Of a stretch of DNA of 30,809 bases, positions 15,433-24,232 are shown piece by piece. Position 1 is the first letter of the stretch. Each line of letters starts with the position of its first letter. This DNA is from JBFXEO01 sp050180015. Lineage in GTDB: Bacteria > Bacteroidota > Bacteroidia > Bacteroidales > Tenuifilaceae. The notes under the pieces were generated by a model, which was not told the DNA's origin, did no database searches, and saw only the letters and a list, made by a program, of their open reading frames with translations. Both the position numbers and the translations under genes were made by a program. Location of the stretch: the NCBI GenBank assembly GCA_050180015.1, contig JBFXEO010000009.1, positions 1 through 30,809 on the forward strand. The letters run 5' to 3'.

Positions 15433-17118
15433 ATGAAAAGAAGTTTATTTCTGCTGATGTTGTTATGTAGTATCCCGGCATACCCTCAGGATAGAATGAC
15501 GGGGCTTGACTTTGCAACCCGGTCGGAGGTAATTGCACAGCACGGCATGGCATGTACAAGCCAACCCTTGGCAACGCAGGTTGCTTTGGATATTCTAAAG
15601 AAGGGAGGTACGGCGGTTGATGCCGCAATTGCCGCCGATGCAATGTTAGGTTTGGTTGAACCTACAGGTAGTGGAATTGGTGGCGATTTGTTTGCAATTG
15701 TATGGGATGCAAAAGTAAAGAAACTCTACGGGTTAAATGCGAGTGGACGATCGCCCAAGTCCCTTACCTTGGAGTATTTTAAGCAGCATGGGTACAAAAA
15801 GATTCCATCGCACGGGCCATTGCCAGTGTCGGTTCCCGGATGTGTTGATGGATGGTACGAGTTGCACTCAAGATTTGGGAGCCTCCCAATGACCCAAATT
15901 CTTGAGCCCGCAATAGGCTATGCCCGAAATGGTTTTCCGCTAAGCGAGTTGATTGCCTGGTACTGGCAACGCAATGCCAATATTTTAAAAGATTACGAGG
16001 GATTCGCGCAGATATTTATGCCAAACGGGAAAGCCCCTGCGAAAGGCGAAATATTTGAGAATCCGTACCTGGCCAATACCTACGAGTTGATAGCCAAAAA
16101 GGGACGCGATGAATTTTACAGGGGAAGCATAGCGCATACAGTTGATGAGTATATGAAAAGAAATGGAGGGTTTCTGTCGTACGACGATTTGGCCTCGCAT
16201 CATTCTGAATGGGTTGAACCCGTATCAACATCGTACCGTGGCTATGATGTTTGGGAATTACCGCCAAACGGGCAGGGATTGGCAACCCTTGAGATACTAA
16301 ATATTTTGGAGCAATTTGACATAGCATCAATGGGTTTTGGTTCTGCCGAGTATATGCACCTATTTATCGAGGCAAAAAAACTTGCCTTTGAGGATAGGGC
16401 ACGTTACTATGCCGATCCCGATTTCGTGAAAGTACCTTATGGTAAACTTATCTCTAAAGAATATGCCAGGGAGCGGGTAAAACTAATAAACTTGAATAAG
16501 GCCGCACGCAGCTACGATGCCGGACAACTCCAAACCGGGAATACAATCTATTTAACAGTGGCAGATTCCTATGGAAATATGGTATCGTTTATTCAGAGTA
16601 ACTATAGGGGAATGGGATCGGGAATGGCTCCATCTGGCCTGGGTTTTATACTCCAGGATAGAGGTGAATTATTTACCTTGGAGGAAGGCCAACCCAATGT
16701 TTATGAGCCGGGGAAACGCCCTTTTCACACAATAATTCCCGGATTTATCACTAAGAATGGGCAACCATGGATTAGTTTCGGTGTTATGGGTGGCGGTATG
16801 CAGCCCCAGGGGCATGCTCAGGTAATAGTCAATTTAATTGACTTTGGAATGAACCTTCAGGAGGCTGGCGATGCTCCGCGAATTCAACATGAGGGCAGCT
16901 CAGAGCCTACCGGAGAAAAAATGACCGATGGGGGAGTCGTTTACCTGGAATCGGGATTCAACTATCAGCAAATCCGAAAATTGCTCGAGAAGGGTCATAA
17001 AATATCGTACAGCTTAGATGGTTATGGAGGTTACCAGGCTATAATGTACGATTCAACGAATGGCGTTTATATAGGTGCTTCAGAATCGAGAAAGGATGGG
17101 CAGGCTGCCGGTTACTAA
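15433..17118 (+). CDS. ggt: Gamma-glutamyltransferase (glutathione hydrolase)
   Basis: 561 residues from the ATG at 15433; an in-frame TTG six bases earlier is less likely. A signal peptide (about 1-19, MKRSLFLLMLLCSIPAYPQ) directs it to the periplasm. GGT is an Ntn hydrolase that cleaves itself into large and small subunits and removes or transfers the gamma-glutamyl group of glutathione and related peptides. The predicted nucleophile is T371 in QTGNTIYLTVAD, which becomes the N-terminus of the small subunit. Other landmarks are GGTAVDAAIAADAMLGLVEP, GSGIGGDLF, R106 in NASGRSP (gamma-glutamyl carboxylate) and the GVMGGGMQPQGHAQV block (450-464). The residue after the nucleophile is Ile where E. 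coli has Thr; this position varies in the family. A strong terminator follows. Confidence 0.95.
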   Translation: MKRSLFLLMLLCSIPAYPQDRMTGLDFATRSEVIAQHGMACTSQPLATQVALDILKKGGTAVDAAIAADAMLGLVEPTGSGIGGDLFAIVWDAKVKKLYGLNASGRSPKSLTLEYFKQHGYKKIPSHGPLPVSVPGCVDGWYELHSRFGSLPMTQILEPAIGYARNGFPLSELIAWYWQRNANILKDYEGFAQIFMPNGKAPAKGEIFENPYLANTYELIAKKGRDEFYRGSIAHTVDEYMKRNGGFLSYDDLASHHSEWVEPVSTSYRGYDVWELPPNGQGLATLEILNILEQFDIASMGFGSAEYMHLFIEAKKLAFEDRARYYADPDFVKVPYGKLISKEYARERVKLINLNKAARSYDAGQLQTGNTIYLTVADSYGNMVSFIQSNYRGMGSGMAPSGLGFILQDRGELFTLEEGQPNVYEPGKRPFHTIIPGFITKNGQPWISFGVMGGGMQPQGHAQVIVNLIDFGMNLQEAGDAPRIQHEGSSEPTGEKMTDGGVVYLESGFNYQQIRKLLEKGHKISYSLDGYGGYQAIMYDSTNGVYIGASESRKDGQAAGY

Positions 17119-17122
17119 AAGG

Positions 17123-17152
17123 AAGAGAGGCTTAAAAAGCCTCTCTTTTTTT
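17123..17152. terminator. Intrinsic terminator between ggt and the S8 protease gene
   Basis: An 11-bp perfect stem (17123-17133 with 17137-17147; AGAGAGGCTT/AAGCCTCTCT) and a 3-base loop are followed by T6-7. The stop codon of the convergent protease gene begins immediately to the right (17154-17156), so the hairpin can serve both genes, although the T run favours ggt. Confidence 0.88.
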
Positions 17153-17153
17153 A

Positions 17154-18347
17154 CTATCTGTGGATAATTGGATCTGGGTTGCCATCGGGGTCGTTTAGTA
17201 CGTACCCATCGGTATGTGGAGATCCGAGCATCACAACTCCACACGCATGTGGTGAGGCCATTGATGTTCCGCTAAGGGTGGCATATCCACCGCTTTTGTA
17301 TGTTGAGTAAATGCTAACACCCGGTGCGCAGTAATCAATTGGGGGATTGCCGTAGTTGGAGAACGATGCAAATTTGTCTGCACTGTCCATGGCGGATATG
17401 GTGTAAATGTAAGTGCCATTCACTCTTGCCGGCGAGCTGTTATTGGCATCGGTACTTTCGTTGCCGGCGGCTAGGCAAAATTTAATGCCTTTATTCGATG
17501 CAGCCAGTACAGCATCGTCCAGTGCTTGATATGTAGGGCCTCCAAGGCTCATATTGGCTACATCGCCCGAATTTCCTGTGCTAGCCACATAGTTTACGCC
17601 TGAAATAATGGTTGAATACGCGCCGCTACCTTTGCGGTCGAGTACTTTTACAGCTACTACTGGGGCTCCTGCGGAAACACCAACTACACCAATGGTATTG
17701 TTTATTGCAGCAATGGTACCAGCAACGTGCGATCCGTGTCCGTTATCGTCATCGGGAGTTTTACCGCGCGGTACAAATGATTTACTCCGGGCAACATCAA
17801 CGTTGAGATCGGGATGGTCTAGGTCAATTCCTGTATCGATAATCCAAGCAGCATTGGTTCCGGAATAATTAACAGCACCTCCAACCCTGGTGATACCCCA
17901 AGGAATTGTTTGTGCTTTAGCTGCGCTAGTTTCTGTTGATACTATTTTATAGTCGAGAACAACCCATCTGTCCGGCTCAATGTAGGCAACTTTTGAATCC
18001 TTTAAAATTGCATTTACCTGCAGCTCGGTTAATTCTGCTGCAAACCCGTTTATTACATCACCGTAAACCTGTAAAATCTTAGTTGATGGAATTCCATAAC
18101 CATCAAGAAATGCGGTAACATCTTTCTTCGCAGCAGCAACCATATCATCATAGTTGGCCGGAATGGCCTTTTGGCTGTTGTCATGGTTAAATACAACTAC
18201 AAAACTTCCGGGGATGATGTCTCCATTTTTGAGATCCTGCTGCCCGGTTTGTAATTCTTCTCCTGTGTTAACAAGAGTTTCTTCTTTTTGGCACCCTAGC
18301 AGTAAAATACCTGCCAACGCCAATGAAAATAACGCTTTTTTAATCAT
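17154..18347 (-). CDS. Subtilisin-like (S8) serine protease lipoprotein with I9 propeptide
   Basis: 397 residues. The N-terminus MIKKALFSLALAGILLLGCQ ends in a lipobox with C19, so the protein should be lipidated in the outer or inner membrane. An I9 inhibitor-like propeptide spans about 47-126 (GSFVVVFNHD, then GFAAELTELQVNAILKD and VAYIEPDR). The S8 domain follows with the complete triad D171 (IIDTGIDLDHPD), H204 (DNGHGSHVAGT) and S362 (SGTSMASPHACG), plus oxyanion N296 (AAGNES). It ends 35 residues after the catalytic Ser with NDPDGNPDPIIHR, a tail I believe is natural for one Bacteroidota subgroup. It looks intact, with no C-terminal sorting domain. A weak promoter may be present: ATTG at 18409-18406 and GTAATTTG at 18386-18379 on the minus strand, spaced 19 bases. 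Confidence 0.93.
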   Translation of the reverse strand: MIKKALFSLALAGILLLGCQKEETLVNTGEELQTGQQDLKNGDIIPGSFVVVFNHDNSQKAIPANYDDMVAAAKKDVTAFLDGYGIPSTKILQVYGDVINGFAAELTELQVNAILKDSKVAYIEPDRWVVLDYKIVSTETSAAKAQTIPWGITRVGGAVNYSGTNAAWIIDTGIDLDHPDLNVDVARSKSFVPRGKTPDDDNGHGSHVAGTIAAINNTIGVVGVSAGAPVVAVKVLDRKGSGAYSTIISGVNYVASTGNSGDVANMSLGGPTYQALDDAVLAASNKGIKFCLAAGNESTDANNSSPARVNGTYIYTISAMDSADKFASFSNYGNPPIDYCAPGVSIYSTYKSGGYATLSGTSMASPHACGVVMLGSPHTDGYVLNDPDGNPDPIIHR

Positions 18348-18360
18348 AGTTTAGTTGTTT

Positions 18361-18887
18361 TAGGTTATTAAGCGGAAGCAAATTACGTATATTAATAATT
18401 CGTGTCAATACTTAAAAAAAATAGGTTAATATTTTTTTTGAAAAACCTGAAGATTGGATATGTAACCTTACAGCAATCGAAAAGATCAACGGGTAAACGG
18501 ACAATTGTACGAATGGCAGTTCTCCATTTAATATTATTCTAAAACATTGTTGTCCGGTAAGCCTGATTTGATGTAATGTTAATCTTGTAAGTACCTGATA
18601 TACAAATCAGGCGTTTTCACTGTCGCCAAGGAAATATTTCAGCGGAAAGTTTTGCTTTAATTGCCTAAAAAACAGCTTAATTTGTCATCGTTTCTTGTAG
18701 ATGGAAGTGGTAGTTTTAAATTTTTTCGATATATTGCCATTGGTTAGGCTTGTTGGGTTCTATCATCGCTTGCCAAATTTGGCTATTTGAGCAGGCTTAG
18801 AAAAATAATAAAAGCTAATCAATAGTCTAATTTCTAGTAAATTAAATTTAAACAGGCTTTAAGCGAAAAAACTTTCGATAATAGGCG
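18361..18887. other. Gene-free AT-rich region with an inverted repeat and decayed coding traces
   Basis: No intact gene is seen over about 530 bases. A perfect 10-bp inverted repeat, GCCTGATTTG (18561-18570) and CAAATCAGGC (18603-18612), encloses 32 bases. In the frame starting at 18661 a short stretch reads KKQLNLSSFLVDGSG before a stop at 18745. It faintly recalls the first catalytic-Asp segment of IS5-like transposases, but this is too short to assert. The region leads directly into the clearer IS982-like remnant at 18888 and is best read as a patch of decayed mobile DNA. Confidence 0.4.
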
Positions 18888-19061
18888 ATGGGTGCTTTGA
18901 TAAAACCAAAAATGTATGATCGTCAGATTATTGCACTATCCATTACCACCGAAACCATTGGGATTGATTCGGAAAACGTTAGTAAAGCGTACTATTACGG
19001 CTATAAGTTGTACTTTAAATAACAGGCCGTTAAGTCGATAAAGTATGCTCTCGCTGCCTAA
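18888..19061 (+). pseudogene. Degraded IS982-like transposase remnant
   Basis: From the ATG at 18888 the frame reads 44 codons to TAA at 19020, then 12 more codons to TAA at 19059. The first part contains KPKMYDRQIIALSITTETIG then IDSEN, which matches my memory of the N-terminal region of Bacteroidota IS982-family transposases (KPKLSD..VIALS.T.E..GIDSEN). It then jumps to SKAYYYGYKLYF, resembling the later DDE-domain Y(F)YGYKLH motif. The last part reads SIKYALAA, resembling the family C-terminus. An intact transposase is about 280-300 residues, so most of the gene is deleted. CGCACAACGGGTTAA (19063-19077), immediately downstream, may be the remnant right terminal repeat; no matching left end was found. 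It lies 40 bases before the AraC-type regulator. Confidence 0.6.
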
Positions 19062-19101
19062 TCGCACAACGGGTTAATAGAATTAATTTTAACAATTTCA
19101 C

Positions 19102-19935
19102 GTGAAAAATAGTACAATACATATCATAACCGCCGAGGACATTCGCCGGCAAATATCTGAAATTGGCAGGATAGAATGCCTGCCGCCGTTTTGTATTGTA
19201 ATTAAATCGGGTAGCATTCAAGTTGATGATAATCATGAGTATATAATTCCACAACAATCCATTTCTATTTTTGCCAAACAAGACCCGGTTAGTTTCATTA
19301 AAATCAGCAAAGATTGTGAGTGTATTTTGTTGCAATATGACCGTGTGCAGTTAAGCTTTATGACGTTTCTGGTGAATTTAGTGGATGCATTCAGATATAT
19401 ATACTCAAATAACAGGTTGGTATTTAAGCTGCCCAAAGATGATTTTGCAGATCTTTGGTATTTGTCAAACTATATACGGCAAATAACTCATTCTAATCAA
19501 AGTTCAAACTTGAGCAAACATATCTTTCGTCATTTAAATTACGCTTTCCTGTATGGATGTATTGAAAAGCTAGACCGTAATAATAAGTTTGGATCTAACC
19601 CTATAAATAACCAGGAAAAAATTGTATTGACATTTTTACAGAATTTAAGAGACAAGGGGTTCATTAAACTAAAAGTCAGCGATTATGCTAAAATGCAATT
19701 CATAACTACACGTCATCTTACCTCAACAATAAAGCGAATAACTGGTAGAACTGCCCTGGAGTTGATTCATCAGGCATTAATGGATCGGGCAAAAAATCAG
19801 CTATCAAATTCGGACCAACCCATTTCATCCATTGCCTTAAACCTGGGTTTTACAGATCCTTACACATTTAGTCATTTCTTTAAAAAACAAAGCGGAATGA
19901 GTCCTACTGAATACCGTAACGACTACAAAGGATAA
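19102..19935 (+). CDS. AraC-family transcriptional regulator
   Basis: 277 residues. The C-terminal AraC double helix-turn-helix occupies about 188-275. The first helix-turn-helix includes VSDYAKMQFITTRHLTSTIK, and the second carries the family signature ISSIALNLGFTDPYTFSHFFKKQSGMSPTEYR. The N-terminal region (about 1-110) has a cupin-like pattern of short strands (FCIVIKSGSIQVDDNHEYII) and probably binds an effector. The only plausible start is GTG at 19102, because an in-frame stop lies at 19090 and no ATG occurs before residue 87. It lies directly upstream of the TolC-HlyD-MFS operon in the same direction, with 98 bases between, and is the likely local regulator. It starts 40 bases after a decayed transposase and is AT-richer than the core genes. 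Confidence 0.9.
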   Translation: MKNSTIHIITAEDIRRQISEIGRIECLPPFCIVIKSGSIQVDDNHEYIIPQQSISIFAKQDPVSFIKISKDCECILLQYDRVQLSFMTFLVNLVDAFRYIYSNNRLVFKLPKDDFADLWYLSNYIRQITHSNQSSNLSKHIFRHLNYAFLYGCIEKLDRNNKFGSNPINNQEKIVLTFLQNLRDKGFIKLKVSDYAKMQFITTRHLTSTIKRITGRTALELIHQALMDRAKNQLSNSDQPISSIALNLGFTDPYTFSHFFKKQSGMSPTEYRNDYKG

Positions 19936-19977
19936 ATGCATTCTTACATTTTGACATCTATCCCCTCATTTTTCCTA

Positions 19978-20008
19978 TTTCAGGAATTTTAGCAAGATTA
20001 TACATTTG
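19978..20008 (+). promoter_or_regulatory. Promoter of the efflux operon (TTTC-N19-TACATTTG)
   Basis: TACATTTG (20001-20008) is an exact match to TAnnTTTG, and TTTC (19978-19981, 3 of 4) lies 19 bases upstream. The predicted start site near 20015 precedes the ATG at 20034. This indicates that the efflux operon has its own promoter, separate from the regulator. Confidence 0.55.
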
Positions 20009-20033
20009 CACCCACAAAAAATTGAAAGACAGA

Positions 20034-21359
20034 ATGAAATATTTGAAGAAAACAATAATTGTTTTTACGATACTTATGGGTGCAAGCTCACTATTCTGTT
20101 TTGCTCAGGAAACGGTACAACACAGCATGACCATTCAGCAACTGTCTGATAGTGTAGTGATGAACAACATTCAGCTGAAATTGGCAGGAACCTCAGTGGC
20201 TATAGCCAATGCACAAATTATCGATGTTAAAATGAACCGGCTTCCCAATATCGGCACAAGCATGACGGCAATGTATTTAGGTGATATCACTTTGCTCAAT
20301 ACAGATTTCTCTAAGTTACAAGATGTTGATATCCCTAATTTTGGCCATTTATTTAATGTAACTATCAACGAAGTCATTTATGCCGGGGGTAAAATAAATA
20401 CGGCCATCGACCTTGCCGGACTAAACAAAGAATTAAGAGAAAACCAGCAAAAAGACGCAGAGCAGGAGATCAAACTAACTGCGATTCAACTGTATCTTAG
20501 TTTATATAAGCTGTATCATCAAAAGGATATTTTAGAGGGAAATAATGCCCTGGCCAATGAGCAATTAAAAAAAGTCAGGTTATTCTATAACCAGAAAATC
20601 GTTACTAAAAATGAGGTGCTAAGAGCAGAAGTGCAGGAAGGTCAACTATTACAGACGATTCTTAAGGTAAAGAATGCCATCGAAATTACGAATAAAAGCT
20701 TAACGACTTTGGCCGGTTTGGATGAAAATGTGATAATTATTCCGAATGTGGATAATTTGAACCATCAGCTAGATTTGGAAAGTGAAACCGATTTTTTGTT
20801 TAGGGTCTATCAAAATAATCCACAAATAGCTGGAAGCGATATTCAAATTGCCATGGCAGAAAAAAGCTTGAAACTTACAAAGGCAAATAACAAGCCTGTA
20901 CTCGTTGGTTTCGCGCAGTATGAGCTTGCCAGGCCACTTACCAGCAGCTCACCTGTTTTAGATTATTATTCAGGCAGCCCGCAGATTGGTTTGAGCTTGT
21001 CTTATAATATAGAGTCCTTGTTTAAAAACAAGAAAAAAGAAGCCGTAAATCATATACAAATCGATCAGGCAAAACAAGCGAAATCAAACGCCATGCAGCA
21101 AATTGATTTAGAGGTGGATGCTGCTTTTAAAAGTTATCATCAGGCAATTGAGCAAAAACAAGTGCTTCTGAAAAATGAAAAAGTTGCTGCTGAAAATTAC
21201 CGAATAACCGAATTAAAATACCAAAAACAATTAGTAACCATTGCAGAAATGATTGATGCCTCAAACACTAAACTGCAAGCAGAATTACAAACACTTGATG
21301 CCGAAATGGATATAGTACTGAACTATGTGAAACTATTACGACTCTCAGGACAATTGTAA
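20034..21359 (+). CDS. TolC-family outer-membrane efflux protein
   Basis: 441 residues from the ATG at 20034; a TTG twelve bases upstream is in frame but precedes a clean signal peptide (KYLKKTIIVFTILMGASSLF, cleavage near CFAQ). It has the TolC/OEP architecture: two similar halves of long amphipathic helices with beta segments inserted. Visible are SVVMNNIQLKLAGTSVAIAN, YAGGKINTAIDLAGLNKELR, and the second-half VDAAFKSYHQAIEQKQVLLK and YRITELKYQKQLVTIAEMID blocks. It would form the outer-membrane exit duct for the following HlyD/EmrA-like adaptor and MFS pump. It is the first gene of a three-gene operon and follows a good promoter. Confidence 0.93.
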   Translation: MKYLKKTIIVFTILMGASSLFCFAQETVQHSMTIQQLSDSVVMNNIQLKLAGTSVAIANAQIIDVKMNRLPNIGTSMTAMYLGDITLLNTDFSKLQDVDIPNFGHLFNVTINEVIYAGGKINTAIDLAGLNKELRENQQKDAEQEIKLTAIQLYLSLYKLYHQKDILEGNNALANEQLKKVRLFYNQKIVTKNEVLRAEVQEGQLLQTILKVKNAIEITNKSLTTLAGLDENVIIIPNVDNLNHQLDLESETDFLFRVYQNNPQIAGSDIQIAMAEKSLKLTKANNKPVLVGFAQYELARPLTSSSPVLDYYSGSPQIGLSLSYNIESLFKNKKKEAVNHIQIDQAKQAKSNAMQQIDLEVDAAFKSYHQAIEQKQVLLKNEKVAAENYRITELKYQKQLVTIAEMIDASNTKLQAELQTLDAEMDIVLNYVKLLRLSGQL

Positions 21360-21397
21360 AGGAGTAATTAAACAGGAACATCGTTAAAAAGCAGATC

Positions 21398-22462
21398 ATG
21401 GCAAATACAAATAAAGAAAAAGCAAGGAAGAAGCTATTTATTACACTTGCAAACTCATTCGTGTTTATCGTTACAGCAATCGCATTTTGGTTTATTGTAA
21501 GAAATTACTTGCACATTAACGACAATACCTACGTAAACAATGCTCAGGTAAAAGCTTACATCAGCCCCATTAATTCACGCATTCCAGGCTATATTCAAGA
21601 AATTAGATTTATAGAGAATCAACATGTGAATAAGGGGGATACATTGGTAATACTTGATAGAACAGATTATGAAAACAACGTTGCTCAGGCCAACGCCGGT
21701 TTAAACCAGGCTTTGGCAGGTAAAGCCTCTGCACTATCCTCGGTAGATCGAGTAAGCACCGGAGAAAATACTGTTGAAGCCAGCATTGCCGGAGTAAAAG
21801 CCCAATTGGAAAATGCAGAAACAGACCTGAACAGGTACAAAGACTTATTGGACAGTAATGTGGTAGCCTTTCAGCAGTACCAACAAATTGAAACCAAGGT
21901 TAAAACACTACAATCTCAGTACGATGCCCTTAAAGAACAAAAGAATACTGCAAGATTATCTGTTACGGAAGCTAAATCGAAAATTGCCGTAATTGATGCA
22001 CAGATAGAAGCGGCAAAGGCTACTTTGGAGAAGGCTGAACTTAATTTAAACTATACGGTTATTACGGCCCCTGAAGATGGTGTGTTGGGACACAGAACAA
22101 TAACAATTGGCAAGTTTATCCAGCCCGGCCAACAGATAGCCTCTTTGGTTCAAACCCAATCGAAATGGATTGAGGCAAATCTTCTGGAAAGACAGATGAA
22201 ATTGATTAGAGAAGGTGATATATTGCAATTTACAATGGATGCTATGGGAGATGAAGTATTTGAAGGAAAAATTACATCAATTTCTCCGGCAACCGGTTCT
22301 GAATTTTCTGCGATACCTACCGATAACTCTGCCGGTAATTTTGTTAAAGTTCAACAGCGTGTACCTGTAAAAATTGAATTCACTGCGAATAACAAACCCG
22401 AAATACTGGAAAAAGTTCGGGCGGGTATGATGGTGGTTATCACCTTAAACAATAAAGATTAA
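21398..22462 (+). CDS. HlyD/EmrA-type membrane fusion protein
   Basis: 354 residues, the periplasmic adaptor of a tripartite exporter. A short cytoplasmic N-terminus and one membrane helix (about 14-34) precede the first lipoyl half (about 47-88: VKAYISPINSRIPGYIQEI, then VNKGDTLVILD). A long coiled-coil hairpin (about 92-205) follows, then the second lipoyl half and beta-barrel (TVITAPEDGVLGHRTITIGK and GQQIASLVQTQSKWIEANLL). The C-terminal part includes VPVKIEF and VRAGMMVVITL. This is the EmrA/HlyD layout used with MFS pumps. The stop codon overlaps the next start by one base (TAATG at 22460-22464), suggesting translational coupling with the permease. Confidence 0.93.
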   Translation: MANTNKEKARKKLFITLANSFVFIVTAIAFWFIVRNYLHINDNTYVNNAQVKAYISPINSRIPGYIQEIRFIENQHVNKGDTLVILDRTDYENNVAQANAGLNQALAGKASALSSVDRVSTGENTVEASIAGVKAQLENAETDLNRYKDLLDSNVVAFQQYQQIETKVKTLQSQYDALKEQKNTARLSVTEAKSKIAVIDAQIEAAKATLEKAELNLNYTVITAPEDGVLGHRTITIGKFIQPGQQIASLVQTQSKWIEANLLERQMKLIREGDILQFTMDAMGDEVFEGKITSISPATGSEFSAIPTDNSAGNFVKVQQRVPVKIEFTANNKPEILEKVRAGMMVVITLNNKD

Positions 22463-24057
22463 TGTATAATAAAGGTTTATTTGCAGATTGGGTGCCCAAA
22501 CCCGTTCAGTTATTACTTATAATATTATACCTGGTTGCCTTGCTAACGGTGAACGGTGTTTATATAGGTAATATTTCATACATGGTCGGTGGGTTGGGCA
22601 CTTACAATGAGTGGATTGTTTTCGCAAACTATGCTTTAATTGTTGGTTTGGCTACAGCCTTACCTCTGGCATTAAGATTTAAAATGCGATTTTGTGTTAA
22701 GCATACGATGGTGCGTAGTTTTCTTATTCTTGCTTTGTTGTCTGTTGTAATTGGCACTACCGATAATAATATAGTAATTGTAGCCGGTTCCTTTTTAATT
22801 GGTTTCTTTAAAATGTTTGCTTTGCTGGAAATAGTTCTTCCGCTTTTATTTATTATGGGGCCTAATGGAAACCGTAACCGTTTTTATTCTCTCTTTTATT
22901 TAATGATATTAACCATTAATCAGATAGCAGGTTATTATGTAACCAGAATAGCGTTCTCTACTTTTTGGGAAAATACGTATTATTTTATTGCAATATTTAT
23001 GCTTTTTTGTGCAATGCTCGCAATTGTTTTTATGCACAACCAACGCTTTGTCAGAAAAGTGCCGCTGTACTATATTGATTGGTTAGGAATGCTAATATTT
23101 GCCATAGTATTTATTTCAATTTCCTATTTTTTTGCTTTTGTAAAGCAACAAGATTATTTTCGTTCCAACTACATTATCCTCTCCATGGTTATAGCTGTTG
23201 TGGGGGCGATGGTTTACTTAATTTATCAACGACACAAAAAACGAATCTTCGTAAATTTTGGTTCCCTAAAACAATATAATGTAATTCATGGAGTCCTGTT
23301 GTTAGTTACACTTGGCTTTTTTATGGCAGGATTCTCGTTTCAAAGCAATATTACCATTGGGGCGTTGGATTATGATCCTGTATTGAACAACTCGTTTAAT
23401 CTTTGGATGATAGTAGGATTTGTTGCAGCAGGAATTTTTGGAGTAAAATGGATTGCTAAGGGTAAATCGGTCAAATTGTACATTACCTCAGGATTTATGG
23501 CCTTTGTGTTCTATTACATATTCATGTACTTTTTGGTTGCAGCTAATGTGACTTATGAACAATTAATTATACCAAATATTATTCGCGGCTTCGGTATGGC
23601 TATTTTGTTCATTGGAGTTTGGGCCTACTCTTTAAACAATTTAACAATGGAGGCAACAATTAGCGTTGCAGCTATTTTGCTTATTGTGCGATCAATAATT
23701 GGCCCGGGTGTATGGGGTGTTTTTTTCAATTACGCAAATGAAGTTTACCAGTTAGAAGCGATAAATAATCTGACTGGAGGAATGAATGCTTTAGACTTAT
23801 CTCAAAGAGCTGCTATGGGCTTGTATAAAGATGTGAGAATTGACGCCATGCTTATTGCTACCAAAAGAACGTATGGGACTATAATTTTAGTAGGCATGGC
23901 CGCGTTGGTTTATACCGCTTTTCATCATTTTGAGGGTCTTTCTAAACGTAAACTCGTACTCATCATGAAAAAACTAAAAGGGCAAGATATAGATGGTTTT
24001 GTTATCGAATCAGAATTAAAAGAAAACATTGGCGCTGCAAGTGCTGCCGCATTTTAA
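22462..24057 (+). CDS. MFS drug/metabolite efflux permease (EmrB/DHA2-like)
   Basis: 531 residues with about 14 strongly hydrophobic segments, consistent with the 14-helix DHA2 (EmrB) branch of the major facilitator superfamily. The segment NGVYIGNISYMVGGLGTYNE near helix 1-2 and LRFKMRFCVKHTMVRS between helices 2 and 3 occupy the positions of family motifs, but the motif A pattern is divergent. The C-terminal 40 residues are soluble. The gene overlaps the adaptor gene by one base and should be the energised inner-membrane pump of the TolC-EmrA-EmrB-like complex. The substrate cannot be inferred. The gene is visibly AT-rich relative to the metabolic genes on either side. Confidence 0.9.
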   Translation: MYNKGLFADWVPKPVQLLLIILYLVALLTVNGVYIGNISYMVGGLGTYNEWIVFANYALIVGLATALPLALRFKMRFCVKHTMVRSFLILALLSVVIGTTDNNIVIVAGSFLIGFFKMFALLEIVLPLLFIMGPNGNRNRFYSLFYLMILTINQIAGYYVTRIAFSTFWENTYYFIAIFMLFCAMLAIVFMHNQRFVRKVPLYYIDWLGMLIFAIVFISISYFFAFVKQQDYFRSNYIILSMVIAVVGAMVYLIYQRHKKRIFVNFGSLKQYNVIHGVLLLVTLGFFMAGFSFQSNITIGALDYDPVLNNSFNLWMIVGFVAAGIFGVKWIAKGKSVKLYITSGFMAFVFYYIFMYFLVAANVTYEQLIIPNIIRGFGMAILFIGVWAYSLNNLTMEATISVAAILLIVRSIIGPGVWGVFFNYANEVYQLEAINNLTGGMNALDLSQRAAMGLYKDVRIDAMLIATKRTYGTIILVGMAALVYTAFHHFEGLSKRKLVLIMKKLKGQDIDGFVIESELKENIGAASAAAF

Positions 24058-24139
24058 AACTTGCCCGAGTAGGGAAAAAAGAGAGTGTAAATAATACCGC
24101 TGGAAACAATAGGAATGAAGAAAAAACGATAATTTCATA

Positions 24140-24195
24140 TACATGGCCTTAAACTAAAAGTTGCCCGGAGGCAACTTTTAGTTTAAGGCCATGTA
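24140..24195. terminator. 26-bp perfect palindrome, probably a bidirectional terminator
   Basis: The arms 24140-24165 and 24170-24195 are exact reverse complements with a CGGA tetraloop. The core GTTGCC-CGGA-GGCAAC followed by TTTTA is a standard intrinsic terminator on both strands and lies between convergent genes (efflux permease and rocD). What is unusual is that the perfect pairing continues 15 bp beyond the T tract on each side, through TTTAAGGCCATGTA. Confidence 0.75.
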
Positions 24196-24232
24196 CTGAT
24201 TGCAGTTGTTCCGGCAAGGGGTAAACCCTTAA

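Noticed and set aside
17154..18347. C-terminal truncation of the S8 protease
   Set aside because: The catalytic triad is complete and the stop is followed by a shared terminator; the short tail with DPDGNPDPI looks natural.
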